Of a stretch of 64,000 nt of DNA, positions 38,268 to 47,059 are shown piece after piece. Under the pieces are notes generated by a model. It searched no databases. It worked only from the letters and a program-made list of their open reading frames with translations, and was not told where the DNA came from. The position numbers and the translations under genes are program-made. Every line of letters begins with the position of its first letter. Position 1 is the first letter of the stretch. Source of the stretch: Planococcus sp. SK3692. GTDB taxonomy: Bacteria; Bacillota; Bacilli; Bacillales_A; Planococcaceae. Location of the stretch: contig NZ_JARCHV010000001.1 of NCBI RefSeq assembly GCF_028890485.2, forward strand, positions 620,001 to 684,000. Direction: 5' to 3'.

Positions 38268-39274
38268 GTTGATCCTCCTACATTCTGTTCCTGATAAGGA
38301 AAGACGATCGATACGGTCGTCCCTTGGCCTTTCACTGATTCAATTTTCAATTCATGGCCGAGCCGGTTGCACACTTCCTGTGCCAGATACAGCCCCATCC
38401 CAGTCGATTCGCCGCTCAGGCGTCCATTTTCCCCGGTGAAAAAGGCTTTGGTGACGCGCGGCAAATCCGATGGCGGGATCCCGATGCCTTCATCTTGCAC
38501 CGACAAGGTAATGGTACCTTCTAGGCAGCTAGCACGGATATACAGTTTCTTGTTTTCGTCGAAGGTATATTTCACCGCATTCGTCAGCAATTGACCGATG
38601 ATGAATTTCATCCATTTGCGGTCTGTCGCCACTTGGTAGCGTTCTTCGATATCGATTTCCGGATAGACGCGGCGCGAGATGAACAAGCGCTTGTTTTCCG
38701 TCACCATTTCTGCAACCATGCCACGCAGCGACGCTTGTTCGATTTGCATGTCCTGTTCGAACGTATCAAGGCGGGCGTTCATCAATACCGTATCAAGCCC
38801 TGCACGCAGGCGGTCCACTTCTTCGCGGATGCTGGCCTTATCTAGTTCTTCCGGCTCCTGCAATAACAAATGCATCACCGATAGCGGTGTCTTCATTTGG
38901 TGCACCCATTGATTGATGAATTGCAGGTGGCGCGTCTGCCCCGCATAAAGCGATTGTACTTCGTATTGATAAAGGCGGTACAGTTTCTGCATATAAAGTT
39001 CCGTCTGTTTTTGTTCCGGCGACCGCCCTTCCCGCTGAAGGGCATGCTCCATATTCGGCGGGTCGCTGAGCAGCCGCTCGTAATAACGGTAGCGCATCGC
39101 AAAGCGGACACCAAGAAAACTGCCGAGCAGCAGCAAACTGATAATGAATGAATAGATAGCTGTATCGGTGTTGCGGAATCCATCGAGCCAATAAAGCATG
39201 AGGATGAACCCGACTAGAAGCAATTGAAAGACGATAAATGCGGAATGCTCCCGCAGAAATAACCGCAGCATCAT
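38264..39274 (-). CDS. BceS-type intramembrane-sensing histidine kinase
   Basis: A 336-residue histidine kinase has two N-terminal transmembrane helices (about 12-30 and 38-58) with almost no extracellular loop, as in BceS kinases that sense through the BceAB transporter. The phospho-acceptor His is in WVHQMKTPLSVMHLLL. N-box IGQLLTNAVKYTF, G1 VQDEGIGIP and G2 STGMGLYLAQ are intact. ATGA coupling joins it to both the regulator upstream and the ATPase downstream. Confidence 0.93.
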   Translation of the reverse strand: MMLRLFLREHSAFIVFQLLLVGFILMLYWLDGFRNTDTAIYSFIISLLLLGSFLGVRFAMRYRYYERLLSDPPNMEHALQREGRSPEQKQTELYMQKLYRLYQYEVQSLYAGQTRHLQFINQWVHQMKTPLSVMHLLLQEPEELDKASIREEVDRLRAGLDTVLMNARLDTFEQDMQIEQASLRGMVAEMVTENKRLFISRRVYPEIDIEERYQVATDRKWMKFIIGQLLTNAVKYTFDENKKLYIRASCLEGTITLSVQDEGIGIPPSDLPRVTKAFFTGENGRLSGESTGMGLYLAQEVCNRLGHELKIESVKGQGTTVSIVFPYQEQNVGGST

Positions 39275-39975
39275 TGCTCCTCCCTGCCAAGGATCAACCG
39301 ATAGCCGGCGCCGCGTACCGTTTCAATGAAACTCTGGATGCCGTAATCCGTCAATTTCTTACGCACACGAGCCATATTGACATTCAATGTATTTTCATCG
39401 ACGAACGCCTGGTCATCCCATAGTTCTTCTAGCAATTGCTCGCGCGTTACCACTTTCGGATAAGCGGCAATCAATAATTCTAAAATGGTGCTTTCTTTTT
39501 TCTGGAGCGGGATTTCCGTTTCCCGGCAATGCAGTTCAAGCCGCTCCATATACAACACAAGCCGGCCTGCACGAACTGTGCGTTCTTCTTGTTTCGGCGC
39601 ATATTCCCCATAAGCCCTTCTTAAATGGCTTCTTATTTTTGCAAGGACGATTTCATAATGGAAAGGTTTCGTAATGAAATCATCGCCGCCATTTTCAAGC
39701 GCAAATACTTGGTCCATCTCGCCTGACCTGGCGGAAATGAACAGGATCGGGCAAGTTGTCTGCTGCCTCAACTGCCGGCACCAATAATATCCATCATAAG
39801 AAGGCAGATTGATATCCAAAAGAATCAAATGGGGGTCGAAGGCAGCGAACTCCTCCAAGATGCGGTCAAAGTCTTTCGCGGTTTCCACTTGATAGTGATA
39901 CTTGCGTAATGTTTCCGATAATAGCGAAGCGATCTTCGTGTCATCCTCGACGATGAATATCCGCTGTTCACCCAT
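39271..39975 (-). CDS. BceR-type OmpR-family response regulator
   Basis: This 234-residue regulator has a receiver domain (about 5-118), with acidic residues VEDD, the phospho-acceptor Asp in LILLDINLP and the conserved Lys in FITKPFHYE, and a winged-helix output domain (about 140-230). The ATG at 39973-39975 is preferred over a GTG 6 nt upstream because GGGGGAG lies 5 nt before it. It is the first gene of an R-S-A-B operon. The only upstream space is 71 bp shared with the lplJ terminator. Confidence 0.93.
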   Translation of the reverse strand: MGEQRIFIVEDDTKIASLLSETLRKYHYQVETAKDFDRILEEFAAFDPHLILLDINLPSYDGYYWCRQLRQQTTCPILFISARSGEMDQVFALENGGDDFITKPFHYEIVLAKIRSHLRRAYGEYAPKQEERTVRAGRLVLYMERLELHCRETEIPLQKKESTILELLIAAYPKVVTREQLLEELWDDQAFVDENTLNVNMARVRKKLTDYGIQSFIETVRGAGYRLILGREEQ

Positions 39976-40010
39976 ATTCACTCCCCCTCCCGTTTTCTTC
40001 TATTTTAACA

Positions 40011-40034
40011 AAAGAGCCTGCTCGAAAGCAGGCT
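40011..40034 (-). terminator. Terminator of lplJ
   Basis: A perfect 10-bp stem (AGAGCCTGCT/AGCAGGCTCT) with a 4-nt loop and a minus-strand TTTTGTT lies 13 bp after the lplJ stop. Confidence 0.75.
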
Positions 40035-40046
40035 CTACAGAAAATC

Positions 40047-41039
40047 TTAATAAATCAACTTGAGGAAATCTTCTGTCGTGATGCCGCCGAGCAATTTTGG
40101 GATGTCGATGCCTTCAATTGCTGCCGCAAGCGCTGCGCGTTCGTATTTCACGCCAGTGATCGCCTGTTCGATTTCCGATACATCGCCGACACCGAAGAAA
40201 TCGCCATAAATATGCGCCTCGTGCACGATGCCTTTTTCCACTTGCAGGCGGACGTCGATGCCGCCAACCGGGAATCGATGGGATTGCTTAATATTGAACT
40301 TCGGCGATTTGCCGTAGTTCCAGTCCCAATTGGCGTAGCGTTCTTTCGACAATTCGTGGATATTGTCCCAATCTTCATCGGTAAGTTCCCAGAAGCGAAC
40401 ATTTTCTTTACCTGCGAAAATCGAATGCAGCACAGTTTCACGGAATTGTTCCACGGACATTTCCTGGTCGAGGAACTCCGAAATATTCGCTACGCGGCTG
40501 CGAATCGATTTGATCCCTTTTGATTCAATTTTTTCTTTATTCACCTTTAAAGCCGACACGACTTCATCCATTTTCGTATCGAATAACAATGTGCCATGGC
40601 TGAACATGCGGCCTCTTGTCGCGAACTGGGCATTTCCTGAAATCTTGCGCCCTTCAGCGAGAAGATCGTTGCGCCCTGAAAGCTCAGCGTTGACGCCCAT
40701 GTCCTGCAAGGCTTTGACGACCGGTTCTGTGAATTTGCGGAAATCACGGAAACTATTGCCGTCATCTTTCGTGATAAAGCTGAAATTCAGATTACCATGA
40801 TCATGATATACGGCCCCGCCGCCTGAAAGACGGCGCACGACGTGAATGCCGTTTGAATCCACATAGTCGGTATTGATTTCTTCTGCCGTGTTCTGGTTTT
40901 TTCCGATGATGATGGATGGTTCGTTGATATAGAACAGCAGGAATGGGTTTTGGTCGACATCCATTGTCTTCAATAAATATTCCTCGATGGCCAAGTTGAT
41001 ACGCGGATCGGTAATGCCTTTATTATCTACGAAATACAT
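40047..41039 (-). CDS. lplJ: Lipoate--protein ligase
   Basis: Uses ATP and free lipoate to lipoylate E2 and GcvH proteins. The 330-residue protein has the lipoyl-AMP-binding motif RRLSGGGAVYHDHGNLNFSF (about 69-88), the Lys-containing SGNAQFATRGRMFSHGTLLF (about 133-152) and a C-terminal accessory domain from about 250. This size and domain order are typical of LplJ/LplA1. It diverges from the small yhfH gene, as in the B. subtilis yhfH-yhfJ region. Confidence 0.93.
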   Translation of the reverse strand: MYFVDNKGITDPRINLAIEEYLLKTMDVDQNPFLLFYINEPSIIIGKNQNTAEEINTDYVDSNGIHVVRRLSGGGAVYHDHGNLNFSFITKDDGNSFRDFRKFTEPVVKALQDMGVNAELSGRNDLLAEGRKISGNAQFATRGRMFSHGTLLFDTKMDEVVSALKVNKEKIESKGIKSIRSRVANISEFLDQEMSVEQFRETVLHSIFAGKENVRFWELTDEDWDNIHELSKERYANWDWNYGKSPKFNIKQSHRFPVGGIDVRLQVEKGIVHEAHIYGDFFGVGDVSEIEQAITGVKYERAALAAAIEGIDIPKLLGGITTEDFLKLIY

Positions 41040-41109
41040 GATCTCTCTCCTTTTTACTGATGACTGTCTTTATTTTAACGGAATTTTTCAAAATAATCAC
41101 GGTTAAGGG

Positions 41110-41138
41110 TTGACGGATGCAAACTGTTATAATACACT
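41110..41138 (+). promoter_or_regulatory. Promoter of yhfH
   Basis: -35 TTGACG (41110-41115), 17 bp, -10 TACACT (41133-41138). A better -10, TATAAT at 41127, would leave only 11 bp of spacing. Confidence 0.5.
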
Positions 41139-41181
41139 GTGTTTATCACTTACAGTACTATAACAAAAGGAGCTGGTAGAA

Positions 41182-41307
41182 ATGATTGAGAACGTAGTCG
41201 AATTCTTCAAGAACTTGCCCCCGAAACAGTGTGCCACTTGCGGAGAGAAAATCGAAGAGCAGCACGAGTGCTACGGCAATCACTGCCAGACCTGCAACGA
41301 AATCTAA
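41182..41307 (+). CDS. yhfH: YhfH-like small Cys-rich protein
   Basis: This 41-residue protein has the sequence pattern MIENVVEFFKNLPPKQ followed by CATC (17-20), a His28/Cys30 pair and CQTC (35-38). The two CxxC pairs suggest a tiny zinc ribbon. YhfH-family proteins of this size are found beside lplJ in Bacillales. AGGAG lies 9 nt upstream of the ATG; a promoter and a strong terminator frame the gene, which supports real expression. The function is unknown. Confidence 0.85.
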   Translation: MIENVVEFFKNLPPKQCATCGEKIEEQHECYGNHCQTCNEI

Positions 41308-41314
41308 ACAGACA

Positions 41315-41347
41315 AAACGGCCGGAGATAGTCTCCGGCCGTTTTTTT
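41315..41347 (+). terminator. Terminator of yhfH
   Basis: AACGGCCGGAGA/TCTCCGGCCGTT stem followed by T7, 8 bp after the stop. Confidence 0.85.
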
Positions 41348-41402
41348 ATGCGTTTCTTCCCAGCTGTTGTGCAACACAGCAGCCGAGTGTCAAGAACCAC
41401 AA

Positions 41403-41855
41403 TCAATGCCCCATCTTTTCCATGGCATCCGCGTCTTCGCTATCATCAGGCACAATCGAGTCGGGATCCGGGTCGCCTGCTGTCAATTCCATTTTCGGCA
41501 TGACGTGCATGCGGCGGGCCGTCGTATGGGCTTGAACATAGTACAGCCCTTCTTCTTCTACAGTCCAGCTCTGTTCGTACACTCCGTCTTGTGTATGGCT
41601 TGCTTCCAGCATCTCGCTATTTTCACGATCTCCCGATTGCCATACTTCAAAGACCACTTCGTCTGCATCTTCTACCGCTTCTGTGCCTTGTGTCACCGTA
41701 GCCGATAGCAGTACTTCTTCGCCCGGGTCGGCGGTTTCCTCAGTATTGAACTCGACTTCCACTTCTTGCGGCATCTCGCCAGCACCAGCCGATGAATCTT
41801 CTTCGCCACACGCTGCCAACAGCAGCACCAACATAAGCGCGATCCATTTTTTCAT
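41403..41855 (-). CDS. FixH/YtkA-like lipoprotein
   Basis: A 150-residue lipoprotein: signal peptide MKKWIALMLVLLLAAC with the lipobox LAAC (Cys16). It is followed by an acidic linker, and then a FixH/YtkA-like immunoglobulin-fold domain from about 30 to 125 (VEVEFNTEETADPGEEVLLS, DGVYEQSWTVEEEGLYYVQ). A His/Met-containing tail, MHVMPKME then MEKMGH, could bind copper or another metal (inference). The ATG at 41853-41855 follows GAGGAGG. It lies just downstream of hemH, where B. subtilis has hemY. Confidence 0.8.
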   Translation of the reverse strand: MKKWIALMLVLLLAACGEEDSSAGAGEMPQEVEVEFNTEETADPGEEVLLSATVTQGTEAVEDADEVVFEVWQSGDRENSEMLEASHTQDGVYEQSWTVEEEGLYYVQAHTTARRMHVMPKMELTAGDPDPDSIVPDDSEDADAMEKMGH

Positions 41856-41922
41856 GTGATTTCCTCCTCGCAGTGGGCATTTATTCCCCACATTGCCCTC
41901 ATCTTTATTCATTCATAGATAA

Positions 41923-41957
41923 AACGCCGCCACAGTTGACTGCTGAGCGGCGTTTCA
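41923..41957 (-). terminator. Terminator of hemEH
   Basis: Stem AACGCCGC/GCGGCGTT with a long loop and a minus-strand TTTTATC, about 50 bp after the hemH stop. Confidence 0.6.
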
Positions 41958-42005
41958 GTAACGGTTTATTGGACGAAACCTTGCATCCTAGACGATTAGC
42001 CCGGA

Positions 42006-42935
42006 TCAGTTTTCGTTTAATTTATTCAAGACGACATTGGCCATTCCATCGATAAACAACGGATCTACGTTTGGCATTTCGGGACGGCGGTATGTTGCGC
42101 CGATTTCATCGCAGACGATTTTGCATTCGTAATCGTTGTCGTATAATACTTCCAAATGGTCTGTGATAAAGCCCACTGGCGTATAAACGAAAGAAGTATA
42201 GCCTTTTTCTTCATGCAAATCGCGTGTCAAATCCTGGACATCCGGTCCGATCCACGGTTCCGGCGTCTGCCCGGCACTTTGCCAGCCGATTTCATAATTT
42301 TCAACGCCTGCCGCATGAGCGATCAAGTCCGCTGTTTCTTTTAATTGGTCTGGGTACGGATCGCCATTTGCGATGATTTTCTCCGGCAAGGAATGCGCAG
42401 AGACGATCAGGCAAGATTTCGCACGTTCTTCTTCCGACATTTCAGCAAACGCCGCGCTCACTTTCTCGGTCCAGAACTGGATGAATTTCGGCTCTGTGTA
42501 CCAGCTTTCTACAGAAGTGAGTTTGATGCCAAGTTTGTCAGCCGTTTCTTTCGCGCGGCCGTTGTAGGACTTAACGGAGAATGTTGAGAAATGCGGCGCG
42601 AGAACGATTGAAATTGCTTCTTCAATGCCGTCTTTTTTCATTTCTTCTACGCCGTCTTCCACGAATGGCTCGATGTGCTTCAAACCGAGGTACATTTTAA
42701 ATTCGATATCGTCCTGCAGTTCGTTCAGGCGTTTACACAAGCCGTTTGCCTGGTCTTCGGTGATTCTGGCTAGCGGTGAAATGCCGCCGATTGCCTTGTA
42801 GCGATCTTTCAAGTCTTGCAACGCTTCTTCACTCGGCTTGCGGCCGCGGCGAATATGCGTGTAATAGCGCTCGATATCATCTTCAGAATAAGGCGTGCCA
42901 TACGCCATCACCAATAATCCCATTGTCTTTTTCAT
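42006..42935 (-). CDS. hemH: Coproporphyrin ferrochelatase
   Basis: Inserts iron into coproporphyrin III in the Gram-positive coproporphyrin-dependent heme route. The 309-residue monomeric form begins [20 protein letters not shown]. It has the catalytic His in [13 protein letters not shown] and the Glu/His pocket [15 protein letters not shown]. The ATG at 42933-42935 follows GAGGTG; nearby GTG starts lie inside that site. It is 24 bp downstream of hemE. HemY/CgoX, which normally follows, is absent from this operon. Confidence 0.96.
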   Translation of the reverse strand: MKKTMGLLVMAYGTPYSEDDIERYYTHIRRGRKPSEEALQDLKDRYKAIGGISPLARITEDQANGLCKRLNELQDDIEFKMYLGLKHIEPFVEDGVEEMKKDGIEEAISIVLAPHFSTFSVKSYNGRAKETADKLGIKLTSVESWYTEPKFIQFWTEKVSAAFAEMSEEERAKSCLIVSAHSLPEKIIANGDPYPDQLKETADLIAHAAGVENYEIGWQSAGQTPEPWIGPDVQDLTRDLHEEKGYTSFVYTPVGFITDHLEVLYDNDYECKIVCDEIGATYRRPEMPNVDPLFIDGMANVVLNKLNEN

Positions 42936-42959
42936 CACAATCACCTCGTCAAAAGTTTG

Positions 42960-44003
42960 TTAGTTCTGTTTTTTGTATGCTGCACTGTATTCATGGACAA
43001 ATGCCGTCAGACGCTTCAGCGTATCTGGCTGCACTTCAGGGAAGACCCCGTGCCCAAGGTTGAAGATATAGCCATCATTTTGCATGCCCATATCCAAAAT
43101 TCGTTTCGTGCGTTCTTCAATGACAGACCAATCCGCCAGTAAATAAGACGGGTCGAAATTGCCCATCAAGGCTTTTGTCAATCCACGGTCACGCGCTTCT
43201 GCGATCGGCAAACGCCAATCCAATCCAACGACATCGACCGGCAGTTCATGCCATTCATTTGCTAAATGGCTTGCTCCGACGCCAAAGATTGTCATCGGCA
43301 CGCCTTCTTCTCCGATTTCCTTGAAGATGCGGTCCATGACTGGCTTGATGAAGATGCGGTAATCTTCTACATTCAACGCACCAACCCATGAGTCAAAAAT
43401 CTGAATCGCTTTTGCCCCGGCATGGATCTGTGCTTTGACGTAAGGAATGATCGTATCTGCCAGTTTGTCCATGAGCGCGAACCACATTTCCGGTTCTGAT
43501 ACCATCATCGCTTTCGTTTTGTTATAGCTCTTCGAAGGGCCGCCTTCGATCATATAGCTCGCGAGCGTAAATGGCGCACCGGAAAATCCGATGAGCGGCA
43601 CATTCAATTGCTCTTCAGTCAAAATCTTGATTGTCTTCAGCACGTAATCAACATCCTGCTCAGGATTGATTTCTCCGAGACGGTCGATGTCCGCTTTCGT
43701 GCGGATCGGATTGCTGATGACTGGCCCAATGCCTGCCTTGATCTTGACGTCCACCCCGATGGCTGGAAGCGGTGTCACGATATCTTTGTAAAGAATCGCT
43801 GCATCGACATCGTATTGGTCGACCGGCAGCTTCGTGACATAAGCACAAAGTTCAGGCTGGTGCGTGATTTCTTCCAATGAATACTTTTCTTTGATCTTGC
43901 GGTATTCCGGCTGTGAACGCCCAGCCTGGCGCATATACCATACCGGCACATGGTCGGTCTTCTCTCCGCGCGCTGCGCGCAGGTACGTATCGTTAAAAGT
44001 CAT
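42960..44003 (-). CDS. hemE: Uroporphyrinogen decarboxylase
   Basis: Decarboxylates uroporphyrinogen III to coproporphyrinogen III. The 347-residue protein has the N-terminal signature [17 protein letters not shown] with the substrate-binding Arg residues, the active-site Asp in [12 protein letters not shown], and [16 protein letters not shown]. Length is normal. It is first gene of hemEH; the leader carries a perfect 7-1-7 palindrome. Confidence 0.97.
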   Translation of the reverse strand: MTFNDTYLRAARGEKTDHVPVWYMRQAGRSQPEYRKIKEKYSLEEITHQPELCAYVTKLPVDQYDVDAAILYKDIVTPLPAIGVDVKIKAGIGPVISNPIRTKADIDRLGEINPEQDVDYVLKTIKILTEEQLNVPLIGFSGAPFTLASYMIEGGPSKSYNKTKAMMVSEPEMWFALMDKLADTIIPYVKAQIHAGAKAIQIFDSWVGALNVEDYRIFIKPVMDRIFKEIGEEGVPMTIFGVGASHLANEWHELPVDVVGLDWRLPIAEARDRGLTKALMGNFDPSYLLADWSVIEERTKRILDMGMQNDGYIFNLGHGVFPEVQPDTLKRLTAFVHEYSAAYKKQN

Positions 44004-44054
44004 GAATTAGTCATCCCTTCAGTCTTTGCGGCTATAGTGTATCCTTCATTATCC

Positions 44055-44110
44055 GTCTATACTATAGACTCTCCGCCCCTTATTGTATAGAATCCGGCGG
44101 CAATTGTCAT
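44055..44110 (-). promoter_or_regulatory. hemEH promoter with downstream 7-1-7 palindrome
   Basis: Minus strand: ATGACA (complement of 44105-44110), 17 bp, TACAAT (complement of 44082-44087). The perfect palindrome GTCTATA-C-TATAGAC lies at 44055-44069, about +6 to +20. The 7-1-7 layout resembles Fur/PerR/Zur operators but the sequence matches none of the standard consensuses. Confidence 0.55.
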
Positions 44111-44149
44111 AAATTAGACCCGATTGCCTTCACTGATTTGACACCTTCT

Positions 44150-44175
44150 GTTTCAAGCGCCGGAATTTCGGGAAA
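44150..44175 (+). promoter_or_regulatory. Possible sigma-B-type promoter of hmoB
   Basis: GTTTCA (44150-44155), 14 bp, GGGAAA (44170-44175) resembles sigma-B sites (GTTTAA-N13-15-GGGWAW). A TTGACA at 44139-44144 lacks a good -10 at the usual distance. Confidence 0.35.
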
Positions 44176-44223
44176 AGTGGGGTAGCAATTCAAAATGGAT
44201 TCTGATGATTAGGAGGCTTTTTA

Positions 44224-44739
44224 ATGAATGTTTATATGACAACAGGAACTTACGAATTCATGAAAAAAATGCGTGAAAAGCATGCTGATGAAACAATGGT
44301 GTTGATGCAAGGCGAAAACACGACTTTGCTATTGCACGAAACCGATGGAAAGTCGCTTTTCCAAACCCCTCGCCGCTATGAAGTGGTCGATGGCACGGGT
44401 GAGTTCCGGGAAAAAGGATTTTTCGTTATGAATAACATCCCCGTTGCCGATGAAGGGCGCCCTGTATTCGAGCACCGCTTTAAGAATCGCGCCGGCGCAA
44501 TTGAGAACGAACCTGGATATGTCGCTTTTCGCGTCTTGCGGCCGGTCGACTCCGACACCTACGTCGTATTGACCGAATGGGAATCACCGGCATTCTATGA
44601 GAAATGGAAAGAATCGCAAGCTTTCGCCAAAGCACATGCAGAAAAGCCGCAGCAAGAAGTTGAAAAACCGCGTGCCAATATCTTCTCCGGTTCTTCTTAT
44701 GTCACTATGTACAAAGCAAAACCTGAAGAAGACGAATGA
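44224..44739 (+). CDS. hmoB: Heme-degrading monooxygenase HmoB-like
   Basis: This 171-residue protein has an N-terminal half of the HmoB type and a C-terminal antibiotic-biosynthesis-monooxygenase (ABM) dimeric ferredoxin-like domain (about 65-160, with FEHRFKNRAGAIENEPGYVA, then TYVVLTEWESPAFYEKWKES). The homologue YhgC/HmoB of B. subtilis lies next to hemE and opens heme to release iron. The gene is divergent from hemE here, giving synthesis and turnover of heme side by side. AGGAGG precedes the ATG. Confidence 0.88.
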   Translation: MNVYMTTGTYEFMKKMREKHADETMVLMQGENTTLLLHETDGKSLFQTPRRYEVVDGTGEFREKGFFVMNNIPVADEGRPVFEHRFKNRAGAIENEPGYVAFRVLRPVDSDTYVVLTEWESPAFYEKWKESQAFAKAHAEKPQQEVEKPRANIFSGSSYVTMYKAKPEEDE

Positions 44740-44742
44740 TCA

Positions 44743-44767
44743 ACGGCCGGCTAGCCCGGCTGTTTTT
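44743..44767 (+). terminator. Weak terminator after hmoB
   Basis: GCCGG/CCGGC short stem followed by TGTTTTTC, just after the hmoB stop. Confidence 0.45.
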
Positions 44768-44807
44768 CTCTGTATTATAGAAGAAACCCATTTAGGAGGA
44801 ACATCTA

Positions 44808-45806
44808 TTGGTATTCATTTATTTTTTGTTGGCTGCAGCAGTCACTGTTTTCGCAGCCATTAAACTATCCCAGTATGCGGATGTCATCAGTGAAAAATCT
44901 GCAATGGGCGGCATGATGGTCGGCACGCTCTTGCTTGCAGGTGCCACGAGTCTTCCGGAAATCTCGACAAGCTTCTCGGCAGCTGCTATCGGCAATGCCG
45001 ATATCGCAGTCGGCAATATGATTGGCTCGAATTTGTTTAATTTATTTATTTTGGCAGGATTCGACTTGCTGCTGAACCGACGCCGCATGCTCGAGCGTGC
45101 ATCCAAAGACCACACTTACTCTTCTCTGCTCGGCATCTTTTTGACCGTGCTATTGCTCTTGGCATTATGGCTGCGCACCGATGTTACGGTCCTTGGAATC
45201 GGCCTCGATTCGCTGGCGATCGGCCTCACCTATGTGATCGGTATGGTGATCATCAATAAACTGCCGAACTTGGATACCATCGATATGGACGATGAGCCGG
45301 TCGATGCCAAGGCACCGAAAAACCCAAGCGCCCATCTATCGCCGAAACACGCGGGCATTCGTTTCGCCATTGTGGCCCTGGTCATCATGGCGGCAGGAAC
45401 TGCCCTGTCCATCACGGGTGATGAAATTGCGGTCGTGACAGGAATCGGTTCCAGCTTTGTCGGCAGTTTCCTGGTGGCCGCGGCCACTTCCTTGCCGGAA
45501 GCAATTTCTGTGTTCGTCGCGCTCCGCCTGTCGAATGTCAATATGGCAGTCGGTGCTGTCCTCGGAAGCAATATCTTCAACATGGTCATCTTGGCATTGT
45601 CAGACCCGATTTACGTAGAGGGGTCGATTCTTGCTGAAGTATCAGGGGCCAATTTCATTATTGCCACTGCCGTGCTCATCATGAGCGTATTGATCATGTT
45701 CTCGCTCTACAGACCAAAGACCGCTTCTACCTGGGCGTATAGCCTACCGTCCATTTTGGTTATCATTATTTATTTCGTCGCTTCTTATCTCAATTTCACT
45801 TACTGA
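44808..45806 (+). CDS. Sodium/calcium exchanger family transporter
   Basis: A 332-residue CaCA-family antiporter with about ten transmembrane helices. Two inverted exchanger repeats carry the ion-binding signatures LLAGATSLPEISTSF with NMIGSNLFNLF (about 43-75) and VAAATSLPEAISVF with VLGSNIFNMVI (about 223-260). The acidic Glu of both motifs is present. Substrate is Ca2+ or another cation, in exchange for H+ or Na+. The start is TTG (44808-44810) with AGGAGGA 7 nt upstream. Confidence 0.9.
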   Translation: MVFIYFLLAAAVTVFAAIKLSQYADVISEKSAMGGMMVGTLLLAGATSLPEISTSFSAAAIGNADIAVGNMIGSNLFNLFILAGFDLLLNRRRMLERASKDHTYSSLLGIFLTVLLLLALWLRTDVTVLGIGLDSLAIGLTYVIGMVIINKLPNLDTIDMDDEPVDAKAPKNPSAHLSPKHAGIRFAIVALVIMAAGTALSITGDEIAVVTGIGSSFVGSFLVAAATSLPEAISVFVALRLSNVNMAVGAVLGSNIFNMVILALSDPIYVEGSILAEVSGANFIIATAVLIMSVLIMFSLYRPKTASTWAYSLPSILVIIIYFVASYLNFTY

Positions 45807-45836
45807 CAGGACGGGGCTTCCCCGTTCTGTTTTTTG
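45804..45836 (+). terminator. Terminator of the cation exchanger gene
   Basis: ACAGGACGGGG/CCCCGTTCTGT stem, 3-nt loop, then TTTTTT; it overlaps the stop codon. Confidence 0.85.
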
Positions 45837-45884
45837 CTATGTTAAACTAGAGAAAATGCAGAAAATTAGGAAGGATATGATCCA

Positions 45885-47051
45885 ATGATTGAGAAGATAT
45901 TTGCTGAGCTTGATAACGCCTACCCAGAGATGGTGGACATCCGCCGCCACTTGCACATGAATCCAGAGCCATCATTCCACGAAACTAAAACCGCTAAATA
46001 CATCCGTGACTTCTATGAAGATCTCGGTGTCGATATCCGCCATGGCGTCGGAGGCAATGGTGTCATCGCGACGATCCGTGGCGGAAAACCTGGTAAGACA
46101 GTCGCCTTGCGCGCCGATTTTGACGCCCTGCCGATTCAGGACCAAAAAGAAACCAGCTATAAATCCACAGTTCCAAACGTGGTCCATGCTTGCGGCCATG
46201 ATGGCCATACGGCAACTTTGCTCGTTCTCGGCAAAATCCTCCACAGCTTGCGCGATGAACTCCCTGGCACGTATGTGCTCATTCACCAGCACGCAGAAGA
46301 GCTTGCCCCAGGCGGCGCGAAGCCGATGATCGAAGACGGGGCGCTTGATGGAGTCGATGTCATCTTCGGCACCCATCTTTGGTCGACGACGCCGTTTGGA
46401 CGAATTGATTACCGGACTGGCCCGATCATGGCGGCGGCAGATCGCTTTGAAATCACTGTCCAAGGGCGCGGCGGCCACGGTGCGATGCCACACGAAACCG
46501 TCGATGCTGTCGTAACAGGCGCACAGCTTGTGACCAGCCTGCAACAGCTTGTCGCACGCCGTGTGGACCCGCTCGAATCCGCTGTTTTGACAATCGCATC
46601 ATTCATTGCAGAGAACCCATTCAATATCATTGCCGACCAATCAAAATTGAACGGAACAGTCAGATCCTTCACCGAAGAAACTCGCACCCTTATGGAGCAG
46701 GAAATGGAGCGCGTCACTAAAGGTACGGCCATCGCGACCAATAGCGTTATCGACTTTAAATTCCATCGGGGCTACCCGCCGGTCGTCACTCACGAAAAGG
46801 AAACGGAATTCCTGAGAGACCTCGCTGAAGATGTGCCAGGTGTAACTGAAGTTTTCAATTGCCCTCCACAAATGGGCGGTGAGGATTTCGCCTATTACCT
46901 CGAGGAGATTCCAGGGACGTTCTTCTTCACAGGCGCGATGCCGGACGGTGAAGTCTATCCCCACCACCACCCGAAATTCGACTTTAAAGAAGAGGCGATG
47001 CTGATTGCCGCAAAAACGCTTGGCAAAGCTGCAGTCACTTGCCACGAATGA
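45885..47051 (+). CDS. M20 family amidohydrolase (YhaA-like)
   Basis: This 388-residue zinc amidohydrolase/peptidase of the M20D class has metal ligands in HACGHDGHTATLL, the catalytic Glu in LIHQHAEELAPGGAKPM, a dimerisation domain at about 185-295 (GRGGHGAMPHETVDAV), and a C-terminal metal His in YPHHHPKF. Such enzymes release acyl groups from amino acids (N-acyl-amino acid hydrolase or similar). Its position beside ecs matches B. subtilis yhaA. The substrate is not determined by sequence. Confidence 0.9.
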   Translation: MIEKIFAELDNAYPEMVDIRRHLHMNPEPSFHETKTAKYIRDFYEDLGVDIRHGVGGNGVIATIRGGKPGKTVALRADFDALPIQDQKETSYKSTVPNVVHACGHDGHTATLLVLGKILHSLRDELPGTYVLIHQHAEELAPGGAKPMIEDGALDGVDVIFGTHLWSTTPFGRIDYRTGPIMAAADRFEITVQGRGGHGAMPHETVDAVVTGAQLVTSLQQLVARRVDPLESAVLTIASFIAENPFNIIADQSKLNGTVRSFTEETRTLMEQEMERVTKGTAIATNSVIDFKFHRGYPPVVTHEKETEFLRDLAEDVPGVTEVFNCPPQMGGEDFAYYLEEIPGTFFFTGAMPDGEVYPHHHPKFDFKEEAMLIAAKTLGKAAVTCHE

Positions 47052-47059
47052 ACGACATA

